Positions 53,367 through 63,242 of a stretch of DNA of 64,000 bases are shown here, in pieces (position 1 is the first letter of the stretch; each line of letters begins with the position of its first letter). The notes below the pieces were generated by a model. That model was given only the letters and a program-made list of their open reading frames with translations, was not told the DNA's origin and ran no database searches. The position numbers were made by a program, and so were the translations under genes. Source of the stretch: an uncultured Flavobacteriaceae bacterium (GTDB taxonomy: Bacteria; Bacteroidota; Bacteroidia; Flavobacteriales; Flavobacteriaceae); assembly GCA_937773465.1 (NCBI GenBank), contig CALJVK010000008.1, forward strand, positions 1 to 64,000. Reading direction: 5' to 3'.

Positions 53367-53388
53367 AAACCCTCAGTTAAGAGGGTTT
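53367..53388 (-). terminator. Rho-independent terminator of glnA
   Basis: AAACCCTC/GAGGGTTT 8-bp stem with a 6-base loop. On the minus strand it is followed by a run of U, placing it 20 bases after the glnA stop. The plus-strand side lacks a T run. Confidence 0.82.
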
Positions 53389-53407
53389 GTTAATTGTAAT
53401 TTAAATA

Positions 53408-54418
53408 TTAAATTTTAGCTGACTTAACTGTTTTAACAATTCTACCGGCAATTTTATAAGGGTCACCATTAGATGCTGGTCTTCTATCTTCTAACCATCC
53501 TTTCCAGCCTTGTTCAACAGTAATTATAGGAATTCTTATAGATGCTCCTCTGTCCGAAACACCATAACTGAAGTCGTTTATTGATGCTGTCTCATGAAGA
53601 CCTGTTAGCCTTTGCTCGTTGAATTGACCATAAACACTTATATGTTCTTTTACTACGGGTCTAAATGCTTCGCAAACTGCTTCATAGGTTTTTTGGGAAC
53701 CACAAGTTCTTAATAAAGTATTAGAAAAGTTAGCATGCATACCACTTCCGTTCCAATCTCCTTTGATTGGTTTTGGATGATATTCAATATAGTATCCATA
53801 GTTTTCAGTTATTCTATCTAAAAGATATCTTGCAATCCATATTTCATCACCAGCTTTTTTAGCTCCTTTTGCAAACAATTGAAATTCCCATTGTCCACTT
53901 GCCACTTCTTGATTAATTCCTTCAAAGTTTAATCCAGCCTCAATACATTGATCTGCATGCTCTTCAACTAGGTTACGACCATGTGTGTTTTTACCGCCAA
54001 CAGAACAATAATACATTCCTTGAGGACCAGGGTATCCTCCAACAGGAAATCCTAATGGCAATAATGTATCGCAATCCATTATGAAATATTCTTGTTCAAA
54101 TCCAAACCAAAAATCATTATCATCATCATCAATGGTAGCTCTAGCATTTGATTCATGAGCACTACCGTCCGCATTTAAAACTTCCGTCATTACTAAATAT
54201 CCGTTAACTCTGTCAGGATCAGTATAAATTGCAACTGGTTTAAGCAAACAATCAGAAGAACCACCTTCTGCTTGTTTTGTTGATGAACCATCAAATGACC
54301 AAATTGGACAATCTTCTAACTTACCACTAAAGTCTTCAATAACTTTAGTTTTACTTCGCATGTTTTGGGTTGGTTTATAGCCATCTAACCAAATGTATTC
54401 TAATTTAGATTTACTCAT
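53408..54418 (-). CDS. glnA: Glutamine synthetase, type II (eukaryote-like)
   Basis: 336 aa, the size of GSII rather than GSI (about 470). LEYIWLDGYKPTQNMRSKTK, WSFDGSSTKQAEGGSSDCLL, FGFEQEYFI, GINQEVASGQWEFQ, GDWNGSGMHANFS and the ATP-binding NDFSYGVSDRGASIRIP are diagnostic of GSII. It makes glutamine from glutamate, ammonia and ATP in the cytoplasm. P-II and Amt genes lie 7 kb away. It is followed by its own terminator, with a 251-base divergent spacer to purM. Confidence 0.94.
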   Translation of the reverse strand: MSKSKLEYIWLDGYKPTQNMRSKTKVIEDFSGKLEDCPIWSFDGSSTKQAEGGSSDCLLKPVAIYTDPDRVNGYLVMTEVLNADGSAHESNARATIDDDDNDFWFGFEQEYFIMDCDTLLPLGFPVGGYPGPQGMYYCSVGGKNTHGRNLVEEHADQCIEAGLNFEGINQEVASGQWEFQLFAKGAKKAGDEIWIARYLLDRITENYGYYIEYHPKPIKGDWNGSGMHANFSNTLLRTCGSQKTYEAVCEAFRPVVKEHISVYGQFNEQRLTGLHETASINDFSYGVSDRGASIRIPIITVEQGWKGWLEDRRPASNGDPYKIAGRIVKTVKSAKI

Positions 54419-54669
54419 TTTAAATAAATATTTAAGGTTTAATTATTAGTTAAAAATAAAATATATTATTGATTTTAAGGGTTTTAACGATTTAAAAGAT
54501 ATTAACATAACCCATTTTTATTAATACTGTATTTTTTGATAATATTTTTTTTCTTTTTAATAATTATTTGATTAAAAAAATGATTTTTTCATATTTAATT
54601 CTAATCATTAATTATAACAAATTAAATTATTTAAACAATTTCATTACTTGTATATTTGTTTTATAATTT

Positions 54670-55848
54670 ATGCAAAATAATAGTTCAGATCGTTATAATT
54701 TGAGAGGTGTTTCAGCAGATAAAACTGATGTTCATAATGCTATTAAGAATGTTGATAAAGGTCTTTTTCCAAAAGCATTTTGTAAAATAGTTCCAGATTA
54801 TCTTTCTAATGATCCTGACTATTGTTTAGTAATGCATGCTGACGGTGCTGGCACTAAGTCTTCCCTAGCTTACATATATTGGAAAGAAACGGGAGATATT
54901 TCAGTTTGGAAAGGAATTGCTCAAGATGCTTTGGTAATGAATATTGATGATTTATTATGTGTAGGAGCTGTTGATAATATTATGTTGTCTTCAACAATTG
55001 GTAGAAATAAAAATTTGATAAGCGGTGAAGTTATTAAAGCAATAATTGAAGGGACTGAAGAATTAATAAAAGAAATGTCGTCATATGGCGTTAACATCAA
55101 GTCTACTGGTGGAGAGACAGCTGACGTTGGTGACTTGGTTAGAACAGTTATAGTAGATTCAACTGTTGTAGCAAGAATTAAAAAATCAAAAATAATTGAC
55201 AATGCTAATATATCAAGCGGCGATGTTATTATCGGATTAGAATCTTTTGGAAAAGCAAATTACGAGTCTAGCTATAATGGCGGTATTGGAAGTAATGGTT
55301 TGACTTCAGCAAGACATGATGTTTTCAATAAGGACTTAGCAAAAAAATATCCCGAAAGTTTTGATCCGTCAGTCCCTAAAGAACTTGTTTATTCAGGATC
55401 TTTTGATTTGTTAGAAAAAATTGATGGTTTAGATTTGGATGCTGGTAAATTAGTGCTTTCACCGACTAGAACTTATGCTCCAATTATTAAAGAAATTTTA
55501 AATCACTTCAATTCAAATTCTGTTCACGGAATGATTCATTGTAGTGGAGGAGCACAAACTAAAATTCTACATTTTATTGATGATTTACATATAATTAAGG
55601 ATAATTTATTTACTACACCTCCTTTATTTAAAATTATCAAAAATGAATCCAAAACTGATTGGAAAGAAATGTATAAAGTGTTTAATATGGGTCATAGAAT
55701 GGAAATATATGTTGATCCAGAAATTGCTCAAAATATCATTGATATTTCTAAATCCTTTGGAGTTGATGCTAAAATTATTGGAAGAGTTGAGTCAAATGAC
55801 TCAAAAAAACTTAGCATAATTTCAGAGCATGGGACTTTTGAATACTAA
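54670..55848 (+). CDS. purM: Phosphoribosylformylglycinamidine cyclo-ligase (AIR synthase)
   Basis: 392 aa. NLRGVSADKTDVHNAIKNVD at the start is the Bacteroidota-type N-terminus. MHADGAGTKSSLAYIYW (about 56-72) is the nucleotide-binding core motif; STGGETADVGDLVRTVIVDS, IGLESFGKANYES and FNMGHRMEIYV complete the PurM fold. It converts FGAM to AIR in purine synthesis. It starts a plus-strand run with prfA and pyrF. Confidence 0.92.
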   Translation: MQNNSSDRYNLRGVSADKTDVHNAIKNVDKGLFPKAFCKIVPDYLSNDPDYCLVMHADGAGTKSSLAYIYWKETGDISVWKGIAQDALVMNIDDLLCVGAVDNIMLSSTIGRNKNLISGEVIKAIIEGTEELIKEMSSYGVNIKSTGGETADVGDLVRTVIVDSTVVARIKKSKIIDNANISSGDVIIGLESFGKANYESSYNGGIGSNGLTSARHDVFNKDLAKKYPESFDPSVPKELVYSGSFDLLEKIDGLDLDAGKLVLSPTRTYAPIIKEILNHFNSNSVHGMIHCSGGAQTKILHFIDDLHIIKDNLFTTPPLFKIIKNESKTDWKEMYKVFNMGHRMEIYVDPEIAQNIIDISKSFGVDAKIIGRVESNDSKKLSIISEHGTFEY

Positions 55849-55894
55849 ATGAATTCAAAATATTATAAATTTGTAAAAAAGTTAATTCTTTAAT

Positions 55895-56974
55895 ATGCTA
55901 GATAAGTTAAATATTGTTCAACAAAGATTTAATGAAGTATCAGATTTAATAATTCAACCTGATATTATCACTGATCAAAAAAGATATATTAAGCTTAACA
56001 AAGAATATAAGGAACTAGGTTTAATTATCGAAAAGAAAGTTATTTACGAAAGATTGATTTCTAATAAAAATGAAGCTGAGGAAATTTCAAGAAATGAAAG
56101 TGATAAGGAGATGTTAGAAATGGCTAATGATGAATTAAAAGATTTAAAAGAAAAAATCAATATTATTGAGGAGGATATTAAATTCTTGTTAATACCTAAA
56201 GATCCAGATGATTCAAAAAATGTTGTAATTGAACTTAGAGCAGGTACAGGCGGTGATGAAGCTAGTATTTTTGCTGGAGATTTGTTTAGAATGTATACTA
56301 AGTATTGTGAAGGTAGAAAATGGAATGTTAGTTTAGTTGATACAAGTCCTGGAACCTCTGGTGGTTATAAAGAAATAATTTTCGAAGTTTCTGGAAATGA
56401 CGATGTATATGGTCTTTTAAAATTTGAGTCTGGGGTTCATAGGGTTCAAAGAGTTCCCCAAACTGAAACCCAAGGAAGAGTCCATACTTCAGCCGCTACA
56501 GTTATGGTATTACCTGAAGCAGAAGAATTTGATGTTCAAATAAACATGAACGATGTAAGAGTAGATTATTTTTGTTCTTCTGGACCAGGAGGGCAATCTG
56601 TAAATACAACTTATTCAGCAGTAAGACTTACACATACTCCAACAGGAATAGTTGCTCAATGCCAAGATCAAAAATCACAACATAAAAATAAAGATAAAGC
56701 TCTTAAAGTTTTAAGATCTAGATTATACGAGTTAGAACTTAGTAAAAAACTAGAAGCAGATTCTTTAAAAAGAAATTCCATGGTTTCATCAGGAGATCGT
56801 TCAGCAAAAATCAGAACCTATAATTATCCTCAAGGTAGAGTTACAGACCATAGAATAGGATTGACCTTATATGATTTACAAAATATAGTTAACGGTGATA
56901 TACAAAAAATAATTGATGAGTTGAAAATAGTTCAGAATTCCGAATTACTGAAAAATTCTGAAGAAGTCTTTTAA
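55895..56974 (+). CDS. prfA: Peptide chain release factor 1
   Basis: 359 aa, standard length. Conserved GGQ at 232-234 ([17 protein letters not shown]). RF1-type stop-codon recognition is indicated by the PxT tripeptide PQT at 188-190 and [28 protein letters not shown] and [17 protein letters not shown] also fit. It terminates translation at UAA and UAG. It follows purM by 46 bases and precedes pyrF by 5. Confidence 0.96.
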   Translation: MLDKLNIVQQRFNEVSDLIIQPDIITDQKRYIKLNKEYKELGLIIEKKVIYERLISNKNEAEEISRNESDKEMLEMANDELKDLKEKINIIEEDIKFLLIPKDPDDSKNVVIELRAGTGGDEASIFAGDLFRMYTKYCEGRKWNVSLVDTSPGTSGGYKEIIFEVSGNDDVYGLLKFESGVHRVQRVPQTETQGRVHTSAATVMVLPEAEEFDVQINMNDVRVDYFCSSGPGGQSVNTTYSAVRLTHTPTGIVAQCQDQKSQHKNKDKALKVLRSRLYELELSKKLEADSLKRNSMVSSGDRSAKIRTYNYPQGRVTDHRIGLTLYDLQNIVNGDIQKIIDELKIVQNSELLKNSEEVF

Positions 56975-56979
56975 ATATT

Positions 56980-57801
56980 ATGAAAGTCAAACACTTAACA
57001 GATCAAATAATTTCTAAAAAATCATTTCTATGCTTAGGATTAGATAGTGATGTTAATAAAATACCCTCACATCTTCTAAATGAATCTGATCCTGTTTTTG
57101 AATTTAACAAATTACTTATTGATTCGCTTAACAATTTAATTGTTGCTATTAAGATAAATACTGCTTTTTACGAATCAGATGGTTCTAAGGGTTGGAAAAC
57201 TTTAGAGAAAACTATTGATTATATAAATATCAACTATCCAAACCTTTTCACAATTGCTGATGCAAAAAGAGGTGATATTGGAAATACATCTGATAAATAT
57301 GCCAAAGCTTTTTTTAAGCATATGGATTTTGATTCAATAACTGTCTCTCCCTACATGGGAAACGACTCTATTGAACCTTTTTTAGAATATAAGAATAAGC
57401 ATACAATTTTATTAGGGCTCACTTCCAATAATGGAGCAAATGATTTTCAGATTTCTAATGATGGAAATGACTTATTTAAAAAAGTATTATTAAAATCAAA
57501 AAATTGGAAAAACTCTAATAATCTTATGTACGTGATTGGAGCCACTAAATCTTCTTTTTTAAAAGAAGTTAGAACAATTGTACCTGACAGTTTTTTATTA
57601 ATTCCAGGTGTAGGGGCACAAGGAGGTGATTTAGAAGAAACTTTTAAAAACGGAGTTAATAAAAACATAGGTATTCTTGTTAATTCATCAAGGTCGATTA
57701 TATATGCAGGTAATGATAAAAATTTTATTAAAAAATCATACATTGAAGCCAAAAGACTTCAAGCAGAAATGAATATTTTATTAGATAATATTAATGATTA
57801 A
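56980..57801 (+). CDS. pyrF: Orotidine 5'-phosphate decarboxylase (type 2)
   Basis: 273 aa, the longer type-2 form. CLGLDSDVNKIP (17-28), KINTAFYESDGSKGWKTLE and the catalytic DAKRGDIGNTSDKYAKAFF (about 98-116). VGATKSSFLKEVR and LIPGVGAQGGD complete it. It converts OMP to UMP. It is 5 bases after prfA; its end overlaps the next hydrolase gene by 8 bases. Confidence 0.95.
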   Translation: MKVKHLTDQIISKKSFLCLGLDSDVNKIPSHLLNESDPVFEFNKLLIDSLNNLIVAIKINTAFYESDGSKGWKTLEKTIDYININYPNLFTIADAKRGDIGNTSDKYAKAFFKHMDFDSITVSPYMGNDSIEPFLEYKNKHTILLGLTSNNGANDFQISNDGNDLFKKVLLKSKNWKNSNNLMYVIGATKSSFLKEVRTIVPDSFLLIPGVGAQGGDLEETFKNGVNKNIGILVNSSRSIIYAGNDKNFIKKSYIEAKRLQAEMNILLDNIND

Positions 57802-58576
57802 CTATTCTATTTATAAAAATCATAATTCTAAAGAATGGGTAACTTTTGTTCACGGGGCAGGAGGGAGCTCATCTATTTGGTTTAGACAGATAAAGGAGTT
57901 TAAAAAACATTTTAATGTTATTCTTTTGGACTTAAGAGGGCATGGTAAATCAAAGTACCATTTAAAGAATGTTTTTGAAAAAAAGTATACTTTCAAATCA
58001 ATATCAAATGATATTATTGAAGTTTTAAATAAAGAAAAAATTTCAAGTTCTCATTTTGTTGGAATTTCATTAGGCACTATTTTAATAAGACAATTAGCGG
58101 AGTTTTATCCCAAAATGGTAAAGAGTATGATAATGGCTGGAGCTATAATGAAGCTTAATTTTCGTTCGAGATTTCTTATAAAGTTAGGTTCTTTTTTTAA
58201 GTCAGTTGTTCCTTATATATGGATATATAAGCTTTTTGCTTTTGTAATTATGCCATATAAAAACCACAAGAAATCAAGATTGCTATTTATTAATGAAGCT
58301 AAAAAATTATATCAAAAAGAATTTATGAGATGGTATAAATTAACAGCTGAACTTAATCCTCTTTTAAAACTATTTAGACAAGTTGAGCTCAAAATTCCCA
58401 CATTATATTTAATGGGGGCTCAGGATTATATGTTTTTAAAATCAATTCAATTAATTACTAAAAAACAAAAATTTTCTAAACTAATAGTAGTTCCTAATTG
58501 TGGTCACGTTGTAAATGTTGATAAACCTAATTTTTTTAATAGCTCTAGTATTTCTTTTTTAAAAACTATTGAATAG
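57794..58576 (+). CDS. Alpha/beta hydrolase
   Basis: 260 aa. FVHGAGGSSSIWFRQ (18-32), LLDLRGHGKSKY (44-55), nucleophile Ser92 in VGISLGT, acid in YLMGAQDYMFL and catalytic His in NCGHVVNVDKP. No signal peptide, so it is cytoplasmic. Small esterase or thioesterase activity is likely; substrate unknown. It overlaps pyrF by 8 bases and ends 3 bases before the convergent amidohydrolase. Confidence 0.87.
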   Translation: MINYSIYKNHNSKEWVTFVHGAGGSSSIWFRQIKEFKKHFNVILLDLRGHGKSKYHLKNVFEKKYTFKSISNDIIEVLNKEKISSSHFVGISLGTILIRQLAEFYPKMVKSMIMAGAIMKLNFRSRFLIKLGSFFKSVVPYIWIYKLFAFVIMPYKNHKKSRLLFINEAKKLYQKEFMRWYKLTAELNPLLKLFRQVELKIPTLYLMGAQDYMFLKSIQLITKKQKFSKLIVVPNCGHVVNVDKPNFFNSSSISFLKTIE

Positions 58577-58579
58577 TTG

Positions 58580-60145
58580 TTATTCAACTCCTGGTTGTTT
58601 TAATTTGAAACCTGTTTTTTCTTTTGATTTTTTCACCATTTCTTTAACTTTGCTTAGTAGTAATTTCGAATTATATATAATTCCATCTTTTATGGTATAT
58701 TTTACTCCTCCAACTCTAACAACCTTATTATCATCATTTAATTTAATTGCACCTGTTCCATAAAGAACTTTTAAGTTTTCTAAGGGGTTTTCCTCAATCA
58801 CAACAATATCCGCTAATTTTCCAACTTCAATAGACCCAATTAGATTTTGAGCTCCAAGAGCTTCAGCTCCATTTAAGGTTGCAGAACGTATTATTTCAAT
58901 TGGATGAAATCCGGCTTCTCTTAACAGCTCCAATTCTCTTATATATGCAAATCCATAAAGTTGGTAAATGAATCCTGAATCTGATCCTGTAGTAACTCTT
59001 CCTCCACGATTTTTAAATTCATTAATAAAAGTCATCCATAATTTATAGTTATTCTTCCATTGTACTTCTTGTTCAGTTCCCCAATAATGCCAATATGAAC
59101 CATGAGATACTTTGCTTGGTTCATAAAATTTCCATAAAGATGGAAGGGTATAATCCTCATGCCATTCTGCACGTCTAGCTTTGTGCAAATCCCTACTAGC
59201 TTCGTAAATATTAAATGTAGGATCTAATGTGAAATCAAGTTTTATTAGTTCGTTCATAACATTATTCCAATGTTCACTGTAAGGCTTAGCTGACTGTTGC
59301 CATAGTTTACCTGCTTCTTCAAATCTATGTTGTTCATTTTGATAATTATAGTTAGAAGGATAGTTTTGCACAGTTTTATTATTAAATAAAGCTTCTGGGA
59401 GTCCATACCAATGTTCCATTGTTGTTAAACCAGCTCTTGCTGAATTTAAAACATTCCATCTAGCAACACTCATTTGAGCGTGATGAAAAGCTGATCTTAA
59501 ACCAAGTTTTTTATTTTCGGAAATTGCTGCTTTTAAAATTTCAGGGCTAGATCCAAAAAATTTAATACCATCTGCACCTTTTTTCGCATTATCTCTAACC
59601 CATTTAATAGCATCTTCAGGTGAGTTAATTTCTGACCCACTGCCAAATCCTGTATAGGTATAGATTCTTGGTGCTATAATTGAATTATTTTCACTTTTCC
59701 TTTTTAAATCCAAGCTAAAGTCAAGTCCTCTTCCACTAGGTTCTCTAATTGTTGTAATTCCGTGAGCCATCCAAAGATTAAAAACATATTCTGGATTTGC
59801 TCCTTGAGAAGTTCCTCCAATATGTCCATGCATATCAATAAATCCTGGAAGAACATACATTCCGTTTAAGTTTAATTCGACTCCATTGTCTTGAAGTTTT
59901 GGACCATTTCTTCTTTTAGAAACCCCTGGATAGCCAACTACTTCAATTTGGGTTATAATATTTTTTTTAATTTCTATGTCCACAGGGCCAATGGGTGGTG
60001 CTCCGTTGCCATTAATTAGGGTAACTCCCCTTAAAACAAGTTGTTCATAAGGACCTTGACTTATTTCTTCTTGACCATATGTATAAAAAAACTGCAATGC
60101 TATTAAGAAACAACATTGCAGTTTATTAAGTAATTTTATTTTCAT
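58580..60145 (-). CDS. Exported metal-dependent amidohydrolase
   Basis: 521 aa with a signal peptide (residues 1-24). Metal site: HGH in LPGFIDMHGHIGG (about 101), likely carboxylated lysine region DGIKFFGSSPE, His in FHHAQMS and TMEHWYG, Asp in TTGSDSG. AEALGAQNLIGSIEVGKLADIVV is the usual C-terminal part. It probably acts in the periplasm as an imidazolonepropionase-like or peptidase-like hydrolase; substrate unknown. An insert of about 80 residues (QSAKPYSEHWNNVMNELI, WHEDYTLPSLWKFYEP) sets it apart. Confidence 0.87.
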   Translation of the reverse strand: MKIKLLNKLQCCFLIALQFFYTYGQEEISQGPYEQLVLRGVTLINGNGAPPIGPVDIEIKKNIITQIEVVGYPGVSKRRNGPKLQDNGVELNLNGMYVLPGFIDMHGHIGGTSQGANPEYVFNLWMAHGITTIREPSGRGLDFSLDLKRKSENNSIIAPRIYTYTGFGSGSEINSPEDAIKWVRDNAKKGADGIKFFGSSPEILKAAISENKKLGLRSAFHHAQMSVARWNVLNSARAGLTTMEHWYGLPEALFNNKTVQNYPSNYNYQNEQHRFEEAGKLWQQSAKPYSEHWNNVMNELIKLDFTLDPTFNIYEASRDLHKARRAEWHEDYTLPSLWKFYEPSKVSHGSYWHYWGTEQEVQWKNNYKLWMTFINEFKNRGGRVTTGSDSGFIYQLYGFAYIRELELLREAGFHPIEIIRSATLNGAEALGAQNLIGSIEVGKLADIVVIEENPLENLKVLYGTGAIKLNDDNKVVRVGGVKYTIKDGIIYNSKLLLSKVKEMVKKSKEKTGFKLKQPGVE

Positions 60146-60179
60146 GATGCTAATTTTTCATGAAAATAGTTATAAATAA

Positions 60180-61418
60180 TTAGTTTATCGAAAAATCACC
60201 GTATGCTCTTGTTCCGTGCTCAGCGATATCTAATCCATCTTCTTCTTCTTTTTCATCAACTCTAAGACCTATTATTGATTTTGTTAAAAGAGTTATGATT
60301 GTTGCTCCGATTATACAAAAAAGTCCTGTAATTCCAACACAAGCTAACTGAATCATAAATTGATTAAATCCAGCTAATTCTCCAAATATACCTACAGCTA
60401 ATGTTCCCCAGATTCCACAAAATAAGTGAACAGGAATAGCTCCAACAGGATCATCAAGTTTACATTTATCTAGAAATGCAACTGAGAATACAACAATTCC
60501 TCCAGCTATAAGACCAATTAATATTGCTGAACCAGGTAGCATTTGATCGGCTCCAGCTGTTATTCCTACAAGCCCACCTAAAACACCATTCATAAACATT
60601 GTTAAGTCTAAATTTTTATATAAAATTCCAGAAATTACTGCGGCACCAATACCACCTGCAGCAGCAGCAAGACAGGTTGTAACAAGTGTTAGTGAAGTAA
60701 GTGCTGGATCAGCTGATAAAACAGAACCTCCATTAAAACCAAACCATCCTAACCATAATATAAGAACTCCAGCTGCGGATAATGGTAAATTAGATCCAGG
60801 TATAGCAAGTGGTTTGCCATCATTATCAAATTTACCTTTTCTAGCACCTAAAAAATATATTACAACTAAGGCTCCCCAACCACCAACTGAATGAACTAAA
60901 GTTGACCCTGCAAAATCATAGAAACCTAATTCTTCAGTGAATGTGCTAAAAAATCCTCCTCCCCATTGCCATGAACCAACAACTGGGTAAATAAATGATA
61001 CGTATAAGAAAGCAATAAGCATAAAAGAACCGATTTTAATTCTTTCAGCAACCGATCCTGAAATTATAGTAGCTGCTGTTGCTGCAAACATTCCTTGGAA
61101 AAGAAAGTCAGTCCAATAAGTATAACCTCCGCTGGCATATGTTAATTGATCATAGTCTATTCCAGGATCTAATCCAAAACCTGCAAACCCTAAGACTCCA
61201 TCAATTATTCCAAAGTCACCTGGATACATTAGGTTAAAGCCAAATCCACAATAAACTAATAGTCCCATTGTGATTACAAAGAAATTTTTAAATAATATAT
61301 TAATTGTATTTTTTTGTCTTGTAAGACCAATTTCGAGAAATGAAAATCCAAGATGCATAAAAAATACTAATGCTGTACAGATCATCATCCATACGTTGTT
61401 TGATGTTAATAATTCCAT
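60180..61418 (-). CDS. amt: Ammonium transporter
   Basis: 412 aa, 11 membrane helices. FFMHLGFSFLEIGLTRQKN near the N-terminus, the pore twin histidines in STLVHSVGGWGALV (first) and AIPVHLFCGIWGTLAVG (second), GWFGFNGGS and ADQMLPGSAI. Moves NH4+/NH3 through the inner membrane. It follows the P-II gene by 7 bases, the usual glnK-amt arrangement in which P-II blocks the pore when nitrogen is ample. Confidence 0.95.
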   Translation of the reverse strand: MELLTSNNVWMMICTALVFFMHLGFSFLEIGLTRQKNTINILFKNFFVITMGLLVYCGFGFNLMYPGDFGIIDGVLGFAGFGLDPGIDYDQLTYASGGYTYWTDFLFQGMFAATAATIISGSVAERIKIGSFMLIAFLYVSFIYPVVGSWQWGGGFFSTFTEELGFYDFAGSTLVHSVGGWGALVVIYFLGARKGKFDNDGKPLAIPGSNLPLSAAGVLILWLGWFGFNGGSVLSADPALTSLTLVTTCLAAAAGGIGAAVISGILYKNLDLTMFMNGVLGGLVGITAGADQMLPGSAILIGLIAGGIVVFSVAFLDKCKLDDPVGAIPVHLFCGIWGTLAVGIFGELAGFNQFMIQLACVGITGLFCIIGATIITLLTKSIIGLRVDEKEEEDGLDIAEHGTRAYGDFSIN

Positions 61419-61425
61419 AATAATT

Positions 61426-61764
61426 TTAGTTTAATGATGTTTTACCAGTTTCTTTTGTTCTAATTCTGTATGCTTCTTCAGCAGGAAATACAAATATTTT
61501 ACCATCTCCAACTTCTCCTGAGTAAGCAGATTCAAGTATTGCGTTAATTGTTCTTTCTGCAAATTCATCAGAAACAACAATAGATAGATATCTTCTTTGA
61601 ATATCAGCTGTACTATAAGTTACTCCTCTATATACATGTCCCTCTTTTTCATTTCCAACTCCTGTTACATCCCAATAAGTGAAGAAATTAACTTCTACAT
61701 TATGTAAGGCTTCTTTGACTTTCGAAAATTTTGATTTTCGAATAATTGCTTCAATTTTTTTCAT
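61426..61764 (-). CDS. P-II nitrogen regulatory protein (GlnB/GlnK family)
   Basis: 112 aa, standard P-II size. MKKIEAIIRKSKFSKVKEAL, the T-loop HVYRGVTYSTADIQRR with Tyr45 and Tyr50, and the B-loop SGEVGDGKIFVFP (about 82-94). It senses ATP/ADP and 2-oxoglutarate and controls Amt. The T-loop sequence differs from enterobacterial RGAEY, so uridylylation is uncertain. It lies between an outer-membrane protein gene (21 bases upstream) and amt (7 bases downstream). Confidence 0.93.
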   Translation of the reverse strand: MKKIEAIIRKSKFSKVKEALHNVEVNFFTYWDVTGVGNEKEGHVYRGVTYSTADIQRRYLSIVVSDEFAERTINAILESAYSGEVGDGKIFVFPAEEAYRIRTKETGKTSLN

Positions 61765-61785
61765 AATAATTTTTTTATAATATAA

Positions 61786-62448
61786 TTAAAAGCTCATTCC
61801 AAATACTAAGAATGCTGCTTCAGAGTCAGGGTTATAAACGAATGATCCAAACAATGGTAAAGTATAGTCTTCAGTTATTTTGATATCCTTAGAACCACCA
61901 AGTGAAATGTTACATAATCCGCTTCCACCATTTACATACCAAGCATCTCCTGAGTCGTCACCATATCCAATTGCAACATCAACTGGTCCAGCTGAAAATG
62001 CAGCTTCAATATATAATGCTTCAACTTCGGTAAAGTATCCTACCATTAAATTTATTGGTCCAAGTTCTGCCGAACCAGAAATTTCTAAATAATCACCTTC
62101 AAATAGTCCTTCTCCCTCAGTATAAGCACCACCTTCTCCGGGAAATGAATAATTAGTTAATGTTAGTCCAAATTTCCCGAAAGAATAGCTTGCATATAAA
62201 TCAAGCTCGTTACCACCACCGTTCGCGGTTGTTGGAAAACTTCCCCACGCTCCTACTTCTAAATCCCCAGTACTTAATGATACCCAAGGCTGAATATGAG
62301 CTCCTGATCCAAATTGTGTACCTCTCCAAACATAAGAACTAACTACGTCTGCTCCTAAGTCTTGAGATTTTACTTCATTAAAAGAAAGCATTGTGATAGT
62401 TAAAATTAATAAAGATGATACAGATAAAAATTGTTTTTTTAAATTCAT
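61786..62448 (-). CDS. Outer-membrane beta-barrel protein of the nitrogen operon
   Basis: 220 aa with a signal peptide (to about residue 28, VKSQ). The mature part has repeated short amphipathic strands: SSYVWRGTQFGSGAHIQPWV, LDLYASYSFGKFGLTLTNYSF, LNLMVGYF-like segments, and ends FVYNPDSEAAFLVFGMSF with the terminal aromatic expected for barrel insertion. SSYVWRG is shared with TorF-type putative porins. It precedes P-II and amt in one operon, so it may supply nitrogen compounds across the outer membrane. Confidence 0.78.
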   Translation of the reverse strand: MNLKKQFLSVSSLLILTITMLSFNEVKSQDLGADVVSSYVWRGTQFGSGAHIQPWVSLSTGDLEVGAWGSFPTTANGGGNELDLYASYSFGKFGLTLTNYSFPGEGGAYTEGEGLFEGDYLEISGSAELGPINLMVGYFTEVEALYIEAAFSAGPVDVAIGYGDDSGDAWYVNGGSGLCNISLGGSKDIKITEDYTLPLFGSFVYNPDSEAAFLVFGMSF

Positions 62449-62652
62449 GATAATGTTTTTTTGTTATTAAAATTGATTATTTGTTATTAATATTTCACCA
62501 AAACTAACATATTGTAATATTATTCTTATAAAAAAAGTTATAATAGCCTATATTTTTACAAATATGATATTTTAATGATTGTAAAATTCTAATAATGATA
62601 ATTGTGAGTAGTATATTTTATCAAATTGATCAATTTTTGAAATTGATAAAAC

Positions 62653-63018
62653 CTATTTTACTATTTGTATTCCAATAAAAATTGCAGTGAAGCCTGTTAT
62701 TATTGAAAATAAGGTGTAGAATAAAAATGTACTTATATCTCCAGATTTTAGTAATTCAACATTTTCATAAGCGAATGTTGAAAAAGTAGTTAGTCCACCA
62801 CAGAATCCAGTTGCAAGTAAAATTGTTTGTGGAGAGTTCATTTGGTTGTTTTTTATTGCCCAACCCATTATTAAGCCAACTAAAAGACATCCTCCGACAT
62901 TTGATATAAAAGTATTTAATGGAAATCTAGAATTACTTAAAATAGAAATATTAGAAATTAGATATCTAAACATGCTTCCTAATCCTCCTCCAATAAAGAC
63001 TAGTAGTAATTGCTTCAT
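62653..63018 (-). CDS. crcB: Fluoride ion channel CrcB/FluC
   Basis: 121 aa from ATG 63018. A longer frame opens at 63084, but family alignment (VFIGGGLGSMFRYLIS at the N-terminus) and the ATGA overlap with the upstream gene fix 63018. Four helices; conserved GGGLGSMFRY, NTFISNVGGCLLVG and ATGFCGGLTTFSTFAYE, the last with the Na+-site and Phe-box regions. It exports fluoride as a dual-topology dimer. No fluoride riboswitch was recognised upstream. Confidence 0.92.
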   Translation of the reverse strand: MKQLLLVFIGGGLGSMFRYLISNISILSNSRFPLNTFISNVGGCLLVGLIMGWAIKNNQMNSPQTILLATGFCGGLTTFSTFAYENVELLKSGDISTFLFYTLFSIITGFTAIFIGIQIVK

Positions 63019-63203
63019 GATACACTTAGTTTTTTTAGAACAACTAATAATGAAACAAAAAATATAAACCCTATTATTACCCATCTAATTCCTGTATAGG
63101 AGCCTTTTAGTTTTTTTAAATCTTTTCTATAGCTAATTGTAACGATTACCAAAAAAGATATAAAAAATAAAATTGCAAAAACTAATTGACCCGTGCTGAA
63201 CAT
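63015..63203 (-). CDS. Small two-helix membrane protein (62 aa)
   Basis: 62 aa: helix 1 LVFAILFFISFLVIVTISY (about 8-26), a basic loop RKDLKKLKG, helix 2 WVIIGFIFFVSLLVVL (about 41-56). It overlaps the crcB start by 4 bases (ATGA), arguing for a real, coupled gene. Family unknown; similar short proteins precede crcB in some Flavobacteriia as far as I recall. Confidence 0.65.
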   Translation of the reverse strand: MFSTGQLVFAILFFISFLVIVTISYRKDLKKLKGSYTGIRWVIIGFIFFVSLLVVLKKLSVS

Positions 63204-63242
63204 ATTTAACTATTTTTAAGTAAAAATAATACTAAATATAAT

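Noticed and set aside
63019..63084. Longer N-terminus of CrcB starting at 63084
   Set aside because: The extra 22 residues are not family-like and overlap the upstream 62-aa gene; ATG 63018 gives the canonical CrcB start.
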